Source: Dactylellina haptotyla (taxonomy: Eukaryota; Ascomycota; Orbiliomycetes; Orbiliales; Orbiliaceae). From it: 64,000 nucleotides of DNA. This document shows, piece after piece, positions 13,301 to 25,807 of the stretch. The stretch spans positions 1,054,001 through 1,118,000 of the forward strand of contig CM062387.1 of the NCBI GenBank assembly GCA_031310005.1, in the 5' to 3' direction. Position numbers and translations under genes: made by a program. Under the pieces are notes generated by a model that ran no database searches, was not told where the DNA came from, and was given only the letters and a program-made list of their open reading frames with translations. Numbering within the stretch: position 1 is the stretch's first letter; every line of letters starts with the position of its first letter.

Positions 13301-14103
13301 AAATTTAATAGTTTTTAATATTATTTTAAATTTAATTTAAATATTATTTAAAAATAATATTTTTAATTCTTTTATAATAATAATTTATTAAATATATTTA
13401 TTAAAAATATAATTTTTTAATAAAATTATAATAAATTAAAATTAATAATAATATTTTTATAATTATTAATATAATAAGTAATTTTTAAATAATAAAATAT
13501 TTGTTATTTAATAAATAATTATAATATAAAATTTATATATAAAATTAATAATTATAAATTTTTATTACATTATAAAATATTTTATTTATTTATAAATTTA
13601 ATAATAATTTACTTATTTTTTTATAATTTTGTTTTAAATAATTTAAATAAATTTTTATAATTATAAAAAATTTAATTAATTAATATATTTTATATATTAT
13701 TTATTAATAATAAAAATTAATATAATTTAATCTTTATCATATAATTATTTTATATATAAATTTTATACCATTTTAATATTTTTAAATTTAATAATATAAA
13801 AGTTAAAATACCATATTAATATAAAATTTTTAATATTTTTATTAATAAATAATTATTAAAAAATTTTTATAAAAATAAAATTATTAATAAAAATAATATT
13901 TTTAATAATAAAATAATTTATTTAAATAAATTTTAAATTTAATATTATTTTATTATAATTATATAATTTAAAAATTTTTTATACTTTATATATACTAAGT
14001 AGCTTTTTTATTATTTTTTAAAATTATAATATAGATTAGGTATTTAAATAAGTGTATTCTATTATAATTAATAAATTATTTATAAAATAGTTTATATGGA
14101 GAT

Positions 14104-14157
14104 ATAATAGTAATTTATTTATTCATTTATATAATAGTAATTTATTTATTCATTTAT
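14104..14157. repeat. 27-bp tandem duplication private to C1
   Basis: The 27-bp unit starting ATAATAGTAATTTATTTATT is present twice in perfect tandem here. The corresponding places in C2 (about 40226 and 43000) have only one unit. The duplication therefore arose after the copies separated. Confidence 0.8.
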
Positions 14158-16527
14158 ATATATAATAATTTATTATTTATTATATAAATTATTAATATTG
14201 TTTCTAACCAAAAACTTTTAATAATTTTATTTTAATTAATATAGTTATAGTTTATAAAATATCTATATTATTTTTTCAATAATATTATTTTATTTATATA
14301 TGCATAAAACAAATATTTCTATTTTAATTTTATATTTTTATAAAATTTTATATATTAAAACACAAAAACTCCTTAATATTATTTATTTGTATTTTTATAT
14401 TATTATTAAAATCCAACTTACTCTATTATTATAATAAATTATATAAAATATATATAATATTTTAACTGTTTATTAAAAAATTATACCCATCTTATATAAA
14501 TAGTTTTATTTATAATTATAAGTATATATTTAGTTTTTATATATAATTTATTTATAAAGTTAATATATCATTTATATAATAAAGTAATTTTAAATAGATT
14601 TATTATATTTATATATATATATTTTAGTAAATGTAACTTTTTAATAAAATTAATTTATAATTATAATATATTATATTTTTTTAATATATATAATTTATAT
14701 AAAAATTATACTTTCTTTAAAAATATAGAAATTTTAGTTTATTTTATAATTTTTTATTGTTTTTAATTTATATAGTCCAATTTTTTATATTAATATAATA
14801 AATTAATAATTTTAATAAAAATTTATTTATAACTATATTATTTTATATAATTATTATAAACTTATTTATAAATATATTTTAATTTTTATTTATTTTTAAT
14901 AATATAATATAGTTATTAAATATATAAAATTTATAATAAAATCGAATATAAACTTAAAATTTTTTTTTTAATAATAATCTATTTTAATTTAAAATTATTA
15001 AATACTTTTTTAATTAATCTTTTAATAAAATAAAATTTAATACTATTTTAAATATATAAAATATATTATATATGATTAAATAATAAATAAAATTTTAATT
15101 TTAATTTAACTATACCTATAAGTTAGTATAATTAAATTATTTTCTAACTTAATTTCTTTATTTCTATTAAATAAAAAGTAGTTATTAGAGATAAATAATA
15201 TTATATTTTAAAATTTAATTATTTATTTTAAAATTTATATATAAATAATAAGGAAATTTATTTTTAATAATATTAGTTTTGTATATATAAATTACATTAT
15301 AATATAAAACTATAGTATAAATAATAATAATAATTTTTTTTTCTATTAAAATTAAAATAGAATAAAGATTTTAACAATAATTTTTATATATCCAATCTTA
15401 TTATAATTATTATATAAAAAATAATTTCCTAATTTCTTATATTTATAGCAATATAAAGTTATTAATACTAATATTTAATATAATTTTATTAAAATATATC
15501 TTTTATTATTATTTTATATATTTTATATATTATTATTTCTATTATAATCCACTATACACTTTTACTTATATTTATTTTATTTTAAATATAATAATTATTA
15601 TTATAGCTACAACTAAAGTTTATATTTTTAAAATTAATATTTTTTTAATTTAATTATAACCTATAGGAATAAATTACATTCTTTTTATAAAAATTTTTTT
15701 AATATAAAATTTTAAAAGTTCTTAATATTCCATTTAACATTTTTAATAATATAATAATTATAAAAATTATATAAATATTATAATTAATTTATTTCTAAAA
15801 TATAAAAAAAATTTATAATATTAAAAATATAATTTTATTAAAAAAATTTTAATAATAATATACTATTTTCTATATATTTATAAACTTTTTAAATAACTTT
15901 TATACAACTATATAAATTATTATTCTTTAAATTAATAATTAAGAAAATAATCAAAATTTTAATACTATAATAAATATACAATTATTTAAATAAAATCAAA
16001 TTTTAATAATTTTTATTATTTTTATAAAAATTATTGAATTTATAAAAACAGAATATATATTATATATATTATTCTATATATATTATTTAATAATAAATTT
16101 AATAATATTATATTTTTATTTTAAAAGTAGGGTAATAAAATTTATAATTTTTATAAATAAATTAATAATTATTATTATTATTATAATAAAATAATTTTTA
16201 ATATAATTAAATTTTATTAAAATTTTTTATAAAATTATAAAATATAGTTTATTTTAATTATATGTGTAGATAAAATATAAACTATTAAATTAATTTTAAT
16301 AATTATTATTATTTATTATAAATTTATATTTTATTAAAAAGATTATTAATATTTTATTAATATAAATATAAAAAACCAAATTTAAATAATAATATATAAT
16401 ATAATATATATAATAATAAAAAAATTTTTATAAATTAAAGATTTTATAATTATTAAAAATATAAACTTCAAAATTTAATAAATACTAATAAATAGAAATT
16501 TTTTAAAAATATCAAAAAATAATAATG

Positions 16528-16693
16528 TATAAAAATTTTAATTATAATAATATTATTAATTATATAAAAATATAAATTTATAAGATTAATATTTAATAAT
16601 TTAAAATTACAATATATCAAATCCACTTTGTAGATATATATACAGAGTAGTATGGTGAACCCAGCTTGTACGGCCTGATACATAATCCTTACA
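16528..16693. repeat. Right LTR of C1
   Basis: This 166-bp LTR aligns without gaps to 10195-10361. Its left half is strongly mutated (GAAGCTTCAGCTAT has become AAAATTTTAATTAT) while its right half keeps AACCCAGCTTGTACGGCCTG. An open frame on the minus strand at 16468-16683 covers this LTR and is not a gene. Confidence 0.9.
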
Positions 16694-16792
16694 ATATTAA
16701 TAATTATTTATTAAGAAAAATACTTTATTACTTTTTATTTTTAAATAGATAGTTAAATCAAGTAAATAAATTAAATATTAAAAGTTATTTAT

Positions 16793-16858
16793 AAAATTAT
16801 TATAATTATTAATAAAATTATTATAATTATTAATAAAATTATTATAATTATTAATAAA
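16793..16858. repeat. 21-bp tandem repeat, 3 units
   Basis: Three perfect head-to-tail copies of a 21-bp unit (AAAATTATTATAATTATTAA plus T) sit just outside the right border of C1. The perfection implies recent slippage. Confidence 0.85.
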
Positions 16859-17207
16859 ATAATTAGGTATGTTTGTTGTTTTTTATAATATTTATATATA
16901 ATAAAATATATTAAATTATTATTAAAATAATTTATTTTTTTATAAAATATAATTATTATCTATATTTTACAGTAACAAATATTATTATAATTAAAAATTT
17001 AGTAATAGAAGATAAAATAAAAAAATTAAAAAAAATTTATAAAGTATATAAATAAAAAATAACAAATATATATAATATATAAGTAAGAAATTATAATAAA
17101 AAAAAGTATTAAATTTTAAAATAAAATAAAAAATCATATTATTTATTAAAAATATAATAATTAAATATTTATTTTTAAAATTAGAAATATGCTTTTTAGG
17201 TTTTTAT

Positions 17208-17436
17208 GCCCGACTGATCAACGATTAGAGGGTTCCATTACTTACAACCACAAGATTTTTTTCCACCCTATGGCTTCAAAAAAATGTGTTATTTGCATAG
17301 CTACAATACAACGAAACTGCGTTAGGGTCGCAAGAATACTTAAATAGGAAATTATTAAAATCAAATATAATATTATCAATATAAAAATATTAGAAGATCA
17401 GTTAGTTGGGTTTAAATATAGTACACCACCTTCTAA
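17208..17436 (+). mobile_element. Helitron-like non-autonomous element, copy 1
   Basis: This ~230-bp, GC-richer island starts GCCCGACTGATCAACGATTA. It ends with GATCAGTTAGTTGGG, a degraded 3' segment GTACACCACC and TTCTAA before T. It is homologous to copy 2 at 17564-17835, where the 3' end is better preserved: a GC hairpin followed by CTAG-T. The inner part GAAACTGCGTTAGGGTCGC is also shared. The near-terminal sequences form an inverted repeat (CCCGACTGATC against its complement). No coding capacity is visible, so movement would have needed a protein supplied elsewhere. A tRNA-derived SINE is a less likely alternative. Confidence 0.5.
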
Positions 17437-17563
17437 TTATATTTTTTTAAATTTTTAAATAAATTATTTAAATAATTTAAATATTAAATTAATATATTTT
17501 TAAAAAAATAAATAATATTTATATTTTAAAATAAAATTAATTTATAATAATAAAAAAAATAAT

Positions 17564-17835
17564 GTCTGATTGATCAATGATTAAAGAATTCTATTAGTAT
17601 ATCTGATTGTGAAAATTTTTTACATCTTAGGGGGTCTGAAAAGTATATTATTTACACAATTACTATTTTATTATTATAACAAGTTATTATATAAATTATA
17701 TTTATAACGAGATTGCGTTAAAATTGCCAAATCATCTAAATAAAAAATTATAAAAAATTAAATATATTAATAATTTTTTTTTAAAGAAAAGAAAGATCAA
17801 TCAGTCGGGTTTAAGTGCGGCACGCCGCCTTCTAG
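17564..17835 (+). mobile_element. Helitron-like non-autonomous element, copy 2
   Basis: This ~272-bp relative of copy 1 starts GTCTGATTGATCAATGATTA. Its right end reads GATCAATCAGTCGGG followed by GTGCGGCACGCCGCC and TTCTAG, then T. Two features resemble a Helitron 3' terminus. The first is a perfect short stem, GCGGC-AC-GCCGC, at 17817-17828. The second is a CTAG end at 17832-17835 followed by T. The terminal sequence CCCGACTGAT is repeated in inverse orientation at the two ends, but the hairpin lies outside it on one side only, as in the asymmetric terminal repeats of Helitron2-type elements. The internal segment differs from copy 1 by indels. Confidence 0.55.
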
Positions 17836-18329
17836 TATATATTTATAAATTAAAATTATTAAAATTAATAAAGTAATATTTTATATTTTATATATTTTTT
17901 TTAAAATTATATATTATTAATAAAATATATATATTATATTTTAAATTGTAGCCTATCAAAATCAATAGTTAAGAAAAATATAAAATAAAAATAATTTTAA
18001 TAAAATTTAAAATTAAAAAAAATTAAAATTATAATATATTATAATATATTATTTAATATTTTAAAAAGGTTAATTATAAGCTAACATTATATAAAAATTA
18101 AATATTTATAATATATATAAATTAATTAAATATATATAATGATTTGTATAGAGATGTTTTATAATTTTATTTATATAGATTAAAATTTAATAAATTAAAA
18201 AATTTTAAAAAAAAATTTATATTTAATTATTATCCTTTATAAATTTTTTTACTTAATTTTATCCTCTTATAATAATTTTTATATTATAATTATTTGCAGT
18301 TTTTTATATATAACTTTATAAGTAATAAA

Positions 18330-18395
18330 TGTCAGAGCTGACATGGGGAGACGAGGGTTCTCAACAGGTAAAACAACTATATAAATTCCAATAAT
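18330..18395. other. GC-richer island headed by a 14-bp palindrome
   Basis: TGTCAGAGCTGACA at 18330-18343 has perfectly complementary 6-base arms around AG. It is followed by TGGGGAGACGAGGGTTCTCA and then ACTATATAAA, which resembles a TATA box. A TG start followed by a TATA-like box would suit the left edge of an LTR from a third family. No second copy or right border is visible in the window. Confidence 0.4.
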
Positions 18396-18399
18396 TATA

Positions 18400-19227
18400 T
18401 AGATATTTAGATTATTTAATATAAAATTAAATATTAGTTGTATAATTTATTTATATATATATTTAATAACTATTGGTATATAGGGTTTTAAACTTTTTAA
18501 ATAAGATTTTTTTAGGTAAGATTTCTTTAATTAATGGTTTTTTAAATTTTGTATATATTATTATATAATATTTTTATAAATTCTATTGTTTAATTATTAT
18601 TATAATTTATATTATAATATTTTTTTTTTATAGGAGTATATTTTAAAATTTTATTTCTTTAGTTTTTCATTTTTAATATTATTATAATATTTTAAATTAT
18701 AATTTTTTTTAAATATATTGTTATAATATTAAAATTAGTATATATAGTTATTTAGTAATTTAATTAAATTTATTTATTATATTAATATTATTATAAATTA
18801 AATATATATAATATTATTTTTAAATAAAAAAATAATTTTATTTATAAATATTTATTATTATTATTTTTTTATTAATAAAGTGTATTTAAAAAATTCTATA
18901 TATTATTATATTAATTCTAATATTAATATAATAAATAAAAAAATTAATTTTATTATTATATTATTATATTATTATATAATAATTATTAATATATATATAT
19001 ATATTTTTTTTTTTAAATTTTTTATTATTTTTTTTTTTTAACTTTACTATTATATGTTATATTATATTAAATTATAAAATTTTATACTTTTTAATTAAAT
19101 TTTTATTTTATTAAATTTATTTTTTTATTTTTTTATATTTTTATTATAATTTTAAATATTTAAATTATCACTTAAATGTTAATTATATTTAATTATAATT
19201 ATATATTTATAAAAATAAATATTATAA
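18400..19227. other. AT-rich spacer, nothing recognised
   Basis: This 0.8-kb stretch holds no motif, open frame or repeat that I can support. It may belong to the element whose start is proposed at 18330. Confidence 0.5.
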
Positions 19228-19349
19228 CATCAGCAAAGTTGAGTTAGTCACGTTCCCGGTCGTCCGGCCACCAACGCGCCGGATTAGAGCGCGTTAAGTG
19301 GTGGGACGACCGGGACGACCGGGACGACAACTCACTTTTTTTGCTGATG
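19228..19349. mobile_element. GC-rich foldback MITE, 122 bp
   Basis: This element begins CATCAGCAAAGTTGAGTTAG and ends as the inverted counterpart (..GACAACTCACTTTTTTTGCT then GATG). The left arm continues GTTCCCGGTCGTCCGGCCAC. The right arm, read in reverse complement, continues GTCGTCCCGGTCGTCCCGGT. The whole element can therefore fold into one long imperfect hairpin with its loop around GATTAG near 19283. GACGACCGG is repeated in tandem in the right arm. It is the most GC-rich sequence in the window and shows no RIP mutations, either because it is too short to be recognised or because it inserted late. A terminus with the same CATCAGCAAA sequence occurs at 53751. Confidence 0.75.
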
Positions 19350-20945
19350 AAATAATAATAACTTTTTAATTATACTATATTAGATTTATAATTGAATAAG
19401 TTTATTATATTATATTAATAAAAATCCTAAATATAAATATTATTTAATAAAAAATATTTATTATAGATTTATTAAAAATTTTATATTTATAATAATAATT
19501 ATTTATATTATAATTATTTTAACCACTATTTTATAAATTATTTTAAAAACCATTATCTTATTTACTATTATAAATATAATTTATATATTTTTTAAAATTA
19601 TAATTATTTATTTTTTTAATAAGTATATATACTTTATAATTATATTATTTATTTATATTAGAAATATTATTAATATATTTTAAATTCCTATTATTCCTCT
19701 TAAAACTAATTTAAAATTAAAATTAATACTACTTATTTCTATTATTATTTAAATAATTAATATTATTATAATACTTTTTTATTTAGTTTTAACTTAAAGG
19801 ATTAAATTTTTAAAATTAATAAAATTTTAATATTTTTATAATATTTTATTTTTATTGTTAATTATTGATTTAAAAATTTAAAATTTTAATTTTAAAAATT
19901 AAAAATTTTACTACCCTATAGTGTTTTACTTTTTGAAAAATTAAATTATAAATTTTATTATTTTATATTATAAATTATATATATTTAATGATAAAATTTA
20001 TTATAAATTATATAATTATTTTGGTTAATATTAATATATTTAAATAAATATTAATATAATTTAATATTTTTTATATTTTTAATATTTTTATATTTTTAAT
20101 ATTTTATTAATTTTTATAATTTTTTTTTATAATTTTTTATATATGTTTTTATATTTTTATTAAAATATATTTTATATATTAAAATTTAAATATTATTTTT
20201 AATTATTTAAAAATTTTAATTATTTTTTTTATATTTTTTTTATATTTTTTAAATTTTTATAAAATATAAGTTGTTAATCAATTTTATTATTTAATTAAAT
20301 AATGTTTTATAAAATTTTTAAATTGTAAATTTATTTTTGTTTTTTTTTTATTAATATTTTTATTTATTTTTTATTTATTTTGATTTTTAATTTTGATAGG
20401 CCTTAGCTTAGGAGATTCTGGATAAATTTTATTTATAATATATAATTATAATAAAAATATATAAAAAATATTATAATTTTTTATAATTTTTAATAATTCT
20501 AATTTATAAATATAATTATTTATTATTTTTATAATTTTAAATAAACTAAAATATTTTATATCTAATTTTATTAAAAAATATTATATTTATATATTTTTTT
20601 TTAAATAATTTTATAAATAATTTTGGTTTATAAACTAATATATTATCTTATTTTTTATTAATTTAATTTATTTATTTATTTTATATATTTAAAATTTCTA
20701 AATAATAGGTTTTATAATAAAATTTTGATTTTTAAATTATCTTATTTATTATTAATATATATTAAATATTTTGATATTTATTAGAATCTTAGCGTGGTAT
20801 TTATATTTTATAAGAATAATATTATTTTAATAATAATTTAATATAAATTTTAATATATAAATTTTATTATTAATAATAAATAAATTTAGTTATTTTATAT
20901 ATAATTATAATAATTTTATAAATATGATTTTAAAATTATATTAAT
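19350..20945. other. AT-rich spacer, nothing recognised apart from one inverted-repeat arm
   Basis: This 1.6-kb stretch carries no supportable gene. At 20390-20401 is ATTTTGATAGGC, the inverse of GCCTATCAAAAT at 17951-17962, which could be the two termini of an old DNA transposon spanning both. Confidence 0.5.
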
Positions 20946-21453
20946 TGTCACAGGCCACGAGCCTTGACAGTACAAATACCTATACCTGATTTTGCGCTAT
21001 ACTATTTTAATTACTACTACTGTATTTTATATTCGTAGATATAGATTATATTTAAAATATTTACCTATAAAACCTATTTATTTGTTTAGTATTTTAATTT
21101 ATGGTATATATTATAAATATATTTTATGAATTATTATTTATAATAGATTATAAATTATAATTTATGATTTATTTTAATTTATAATTTATTATAAATATAT
21201 TTATCCATTTTTATATATAAAAATATTAAGATTAATAAAGTAATTCTATCTTTATTAATTAATTTAAATATAATTTAATATTTAATTATTTTTATTTTAT
21301 TATTATTATTATATATAGGCAAACTATTTTTAATATTTTATAATTTTATATATATTTTTAAAAAATTTAGATATTTTAGATAGAAAGAAAATTTTACATA
21401 TTTTAATATTATATATTTGTATTATTATATTAAATAATATATAAAATATAATA
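20946..21453 (+). repeat. 5' LTR of G3
   Basis: This 508-bp LTR starts TGTCACAGGCCACGAGCCTT and ends TATAATA (ancestral TGTAACA). The first 60 bases are among the best preserved of the family. The middle contains a private AT-rich segment (about 21100-21190) that replaces the usual family sequence. Confidence 0.88.
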
Positions 21454-21489
21454 TTTTAATTAATTATTTTTAATTAAAAGAAGTATATA

Positions 21490-24450
21490 TATAATAATAT
21501 TTTTAATTTAGAAGATTTTATTATATTAAAATATAAAATTATGAATAATAAAAAAATTATTTATTTTTATAATATATATAATTATATAAATTTAAATTAA
21601 TTATTTATTAAATTAATTAAATAAAAATTATTTATATAAATAATAAAGAGAAGTATTATTTTATTTTTATTAATATTAGATGTTGATTTATTTAAAAACA
21701 AAAACGAAGTTTTATTATTAATAATAAAAATTATTTTAATGTTACTAAGTATAAAAAAAGTTATATATATTTAATAATATTATTAATAATTTAGTTAAAT
21801 TATTATTTTAAATAATAATAAATATTTATAAAATTTAAAATAATTATAGACATTTTAAAAAAATTTAAAAAATAACTATTATAATTTAGATAGTTATTAA
21901 AATTTATAAAAATATATAAAATATATAAAATATAATTAATAAAATAAAAATTATATTAATTATTTTAAAATTAATTAAAAGCTAAATAAAATTTATTTTT
22001 ATTTTATATTAAATAAAATTGATTCTACTATAAGCCAATTTTTAATTTTGAAAATTTAAAAATTTTAATAAAAATTTTAATAATAATAATAAAAATATTT
22101 TAATAATTTTAATAATTTTTAATAAATTTTATTAATTTATTTTAATTTTCTAATTGTTATAAAAACCAAAATATTAAATTCAATTTAATAATTTACCATA
22201 AATTTAATTAATTTATTTAATAAGTTATTATTTTTTATTTTAATATTAATAGTTTAAAAGTAATAAAAAATAATTTTTTTTTTTTTTTATATTTTAATAA
22301 GAATTATTTTTATATTTATAACTTTTATTTTATATAATATAAAGAAAATAAAAAATAAAAATAAAAGTTAATAATAATTATGTTGTTTAAATTTTTATTA
22401 ATTATTTATATTTTATTAAAGGATTTAAATAATTTTATAAATATTAAGATAAGATGAAAGAAATCTTTTATATTATTTAAAATTTATAATAAATTAAATT
22501 TGTTAAAGAATATCTTTAAATTGTTAATATTTATATTTTTATAATTAAATATATAATAAAATAATTAATTTATTATATTAAAAAAATTAAAATTTATATA
22601 AAGATAAAATTATATAAATTAATAAAATAATTAATTTAAATTTTATAATAATAGTTAAAAAACTGATTATTTTATAATCCCAAAAATTATTTATTAATAA
22701 ATTAAAATTAAAATTAATTATTTTAAAATTAAAATAATTTTTTATACACTTTAAAATAATTATTAAAGATTAAATAATTAATAATAATAAAATGGAAATA
22801 ATTAAATTTTAAAAAATATTTAAATCATTTTTTATGGAATTAGGAAAATCTAAAATTAAAATTAATAATTAAAAATTATTTTTTAAAATTTAATAAATTA
22901 ATATATTATTAATATAATTAAAAGAATATATTAAATAAAATTATTCAATTAATTAATAATTAAAAATATTTAAATAGTTAATTAAGAAATATTATAAAAT
23001 AATATGATTATAAAAATATTAAAAATTATAATAAATATATTAAAAAATATAAAAATAATTATTAATAATTTAAAAAAATGTAAAAAAATAATAACTTAAT
23101 ATTATATTTTATTAAATTAATTAAAAAAATTTTAACACTAATCTAACAACTATTTTTAAATTTTAATTATAATAGAAAAAATTTTTTACTCTATTTATTA
23201 TTTTATTTAAAATATATATTTTTAAAAATTAAAAACAAAAAATTTAATAATAAAAAAATTAAAATTAAACTTATTATAAAAAGAATATTATTTTAAATAA
23301 AAATTATTTTTTTAAAAAAGATTATATATTTATAATTTATTTAAGATTTTTAAATAATTTTTTAAAAAATATAAAATTAAAAAAATATTTATAATAAATT
23401 TTAAAATTATAGATTAATATAAATTTAAAATTTATTTATAAAAAAATTATAAAATTATTTAATACTTTCTTATTAATTTATTATAAAAATTAATTTAAAA
23501 AAGATTTATTAATTTTAATAACTAATAATATATTTATATATTAAAAAAATTAATATTTAAAATAACTTATCTTATTAATATTAAATTAATAAATTACAAC
23601 CACCCAATATTTTATATAAATAATAATAGAAATTAATCTCAATTTATAAATTAATATACAAAATTATATAAAATATATTAATATTAATTATAAAAATTTT
23701 AATATTAATTTTATTAAATTTACATATTAAAATTATATAAATTAAATAATTACTTTTAAATATAAATATATAAAAAATAATAAAGAAATATTTATAAATT
23801 TTACTAGTAAGTTATTTATTTTATAATATTATATTATTATAAAATTAAATTAATATAAGATTATAAAATATATTAATTATATAGAGAATTATAATATTAT
23901 TAATATTATACTAAATATTAATATTATAAAAATTAAAAAAAAATATTAATTTAATTTTATAAATTAAAATTTTTAATTATTAATTTTATAAATTAAAAAT
24001 TTTAATTATTATTTTATAATAAAAATTTTTATATTTACTATGTATAAAAATAAATTAATATTATTTTATAATATATTGGAAAAAATTTTAAAATTATATA
24101 TTTATAAAGATTATTTAAATTGTAAAAAATAATTTTATTATAAAAGATTTAAAATTTTATATTTTTATTATAAAAATAATAATTTAATTATAATAAATAT
24201 TTTATTTAATTTATAAAAATAGGAAAAATTGGAAATATTATAAATAATATAGAATTTAATAATATTAAATAATATAATATTTTAAATTAAAAATTTTTAA
24301 ATAATAATATATATTAAATTATTTAATTTTAATTTTATTAAAAAAGATTTAATAAAATTTTAATTAAATTAAAAATAATATTTTTAAATATTTTATATTA
24401 ATAAAAATATTATTTAAACTTTTATAAATAATAGAAAAATGATTACTTAC
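21490..24450 (+). pseudogene. G3 gag relic
   Basis: This region follows the LTR and leader and aligns with the gag region of G4 and, in inverse, with that of G1. The capsid block corresponding to KVKVPD lies at about 22160-22220 but is badly damaged. A conserved stretch at about 22410-22540 parallels 56730-56870 in G4. Stops occur every few codons. No zinc knuckle is identifiable. Confidence 0.6.
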
Positions 24451-24499
24451 ATTTTAAAAAATATATTAAAAATATTTTTATATAATTAAAAATATTATA

Positions 24500-25807
24500 T
24501 ATAATATTGTTGCTTTTGGAGAATTTTTTAAAATAATTAAATATAAAATTAATATTACTTTTATTATTAATAAATATTTTTAATTTTATTAATAGTAATT
24601 TTATTTTAAAATATAATTAATTAAAGATTATAACTTAATTATAAATTTTAAAATAAAATATAAATTTATTTATTATAATTATTAATAAAATCTATAAATT
24701 TAATACATTATTTATAAATAATTAAAAGAAATTTATTTATAATTTATAAAACATTTTTTTAATAAAAATTTATTATTATTTTTATAATAAATTTAATATT
24801 TTAAATAAATATAATTGAAAGTTAAAAACATTATTAAAATTATTAAAAAATTATAAATATTTTATCCTCAAAATTTTTAAATAAATTTTTAAATAAATTA
24901 AATCTTTAAAAATAAAAATAAAGATGTATTATTATTATTTAATAAATTTATTTTACAGAATATCTAAATTCCTTATATTTATATAAAAAAATTTAAAATA
25001 TTTAAAAAATATTTATTTTGTAAAATTTTTATTAGATATTTTATTTTTTTATTTTTATTTTAAAAAAACCAAAAATTATAAATTTATATTAATTATTAAA
25101 ATTTCAATATTATTATAATTAAAAATTATAATAATTTATTTTAAATTAATAAATTTTAAAGTAATTAATTAAAACTACTTATTTTACTAAACTTAATATT
25201 ATAATTATTTATTATAATCTATAAATTATTTTAAAGGATAGAAAACAATTTTTAAATATTATTATAATTTATTTAAATACTTAATTATACTTATAAAATT
25301 AATTAGTATCTTAGTATTCTTTTAAACTTTTATAAATTATATATTAAAGATTATATTAATAAAATATATATTATATTTTAATAACATATTAATTTATAAT
25401 AAAATCCCAAAATATTAAATAAATATAATTTTAAATTAAATAAAAAAACAAAATTTAAAATTATAAAATATAAATTTTAAATTAAATTAAAAAAACAAAA
25501 TTTAAAATTATAAAATATAAATTTTTAAAAATAATAGTTATAACCTAAAAAATTAAAATAAATTTAAAAAAAATTAACATTATTTAAAAATAATTATAAT
25601 TTTAAAATATTAAAAATATTTAAATTTTTTTTAAAATTTTATAATTATTATTAACAATTTATTAAATAATATAATTATATATTTTTTAAAACTAATAAAA
25701 ATAAATATATATTTTAATATAATTTTCAACCAAATATATATTTTTAATATATTTAAAAAAAATATATTTTTAACTTTTATTTTTAAATTATACAATTTTA
25801 ATTTATT
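24500..25807 (+). pseudogene. G3 pol relic: protease and reverse transcriptase only
   Basis: The protease is recognised by AATATTGTTGCTTTTGGAGA near 24505, which matches the protease segment of G1 (reading NIVAFGGS there). The reverse transcriptase occupies about 25050-25560. Its catalytic box near 25378-25392 has become FNN, corresponding to YLDD in active elements. A 47-bp tandem duplication at 25429-25522 breaks the downstream part of the domain. The reading frame ends at the junction at 25807. Confidence 0.65.
25429..25522. repeat. 47-bp tandem duplication inside G3 reverse transcriptase
   Basis: Two adjacent near-identical copies of a unit containing ACAAAATTTAAAATTATAAA are present. 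G1, G2 and G4 have one copy at the same place, so this is a private duplication. Confidence 0.8.

Larger units (their letters stand above)
10195..16693. mobile_element. LTR retrotransposon C1, complete ends, RIP-degraded
   Basis: This 6499-bp element is bounded by two direct repeats of about 167 bp (10195-10361 and 16528-16693), each running TGTGGAAGCTTC..CCTTACA or its mutated form. It is flanked by a perfect 5-bp target-site duplication ATATT (10190-10194 and 16694-16698). TG..CA ends plus a 5-bp duplication are the integrase hallmark of LTR retrotransposons. I could not find a convincing gag, integrase or reverse transcriptase motif on either strand, so neither superfamily nor orientation is assigned. 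The short LTRs would suit a copia-type or a non-autonomous element. The same family forms C2 at 36674-45583. C1 contains about 360 bp near 11750-12115 that C2 lacks. Confidence 0.85.
20946..25807 (+). mobile_element. Ty3/gypsy LTR retrotransposon G3, 3'-truncated
   Basis: This is a plus-strand copy of family G. It has a 5' LTR at 20946-21453 starting TGTCACAGGCCACGAGCCTT, then gag, protease and reverse transcriptase relics. Homology to G4 stops abruptly at 25807, just before RNase H (G4 position about 60365), where an unrelated sequence beginning TGTTGGTACTACGG takes over. RNase H, integrase and the 3' LTR are absent. I did not find the missing part downstream, so this is a truncation or a rearranged insertion. 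Confidence 0.85.

Noticed and set aside
15620-15650. IATTKVYI on the plus strand of C1 as a copia RNase H TTEAEY block
   Set aside because: One codon is missing relative to the motif, and the equivalent positions in C2 do not preserve it, so it is not evidence for orientation or family.
16468-16683. 71-codon minus-strand frame
   Set aside because: Its first 50 codons are the right LTR of C1 read backwards.
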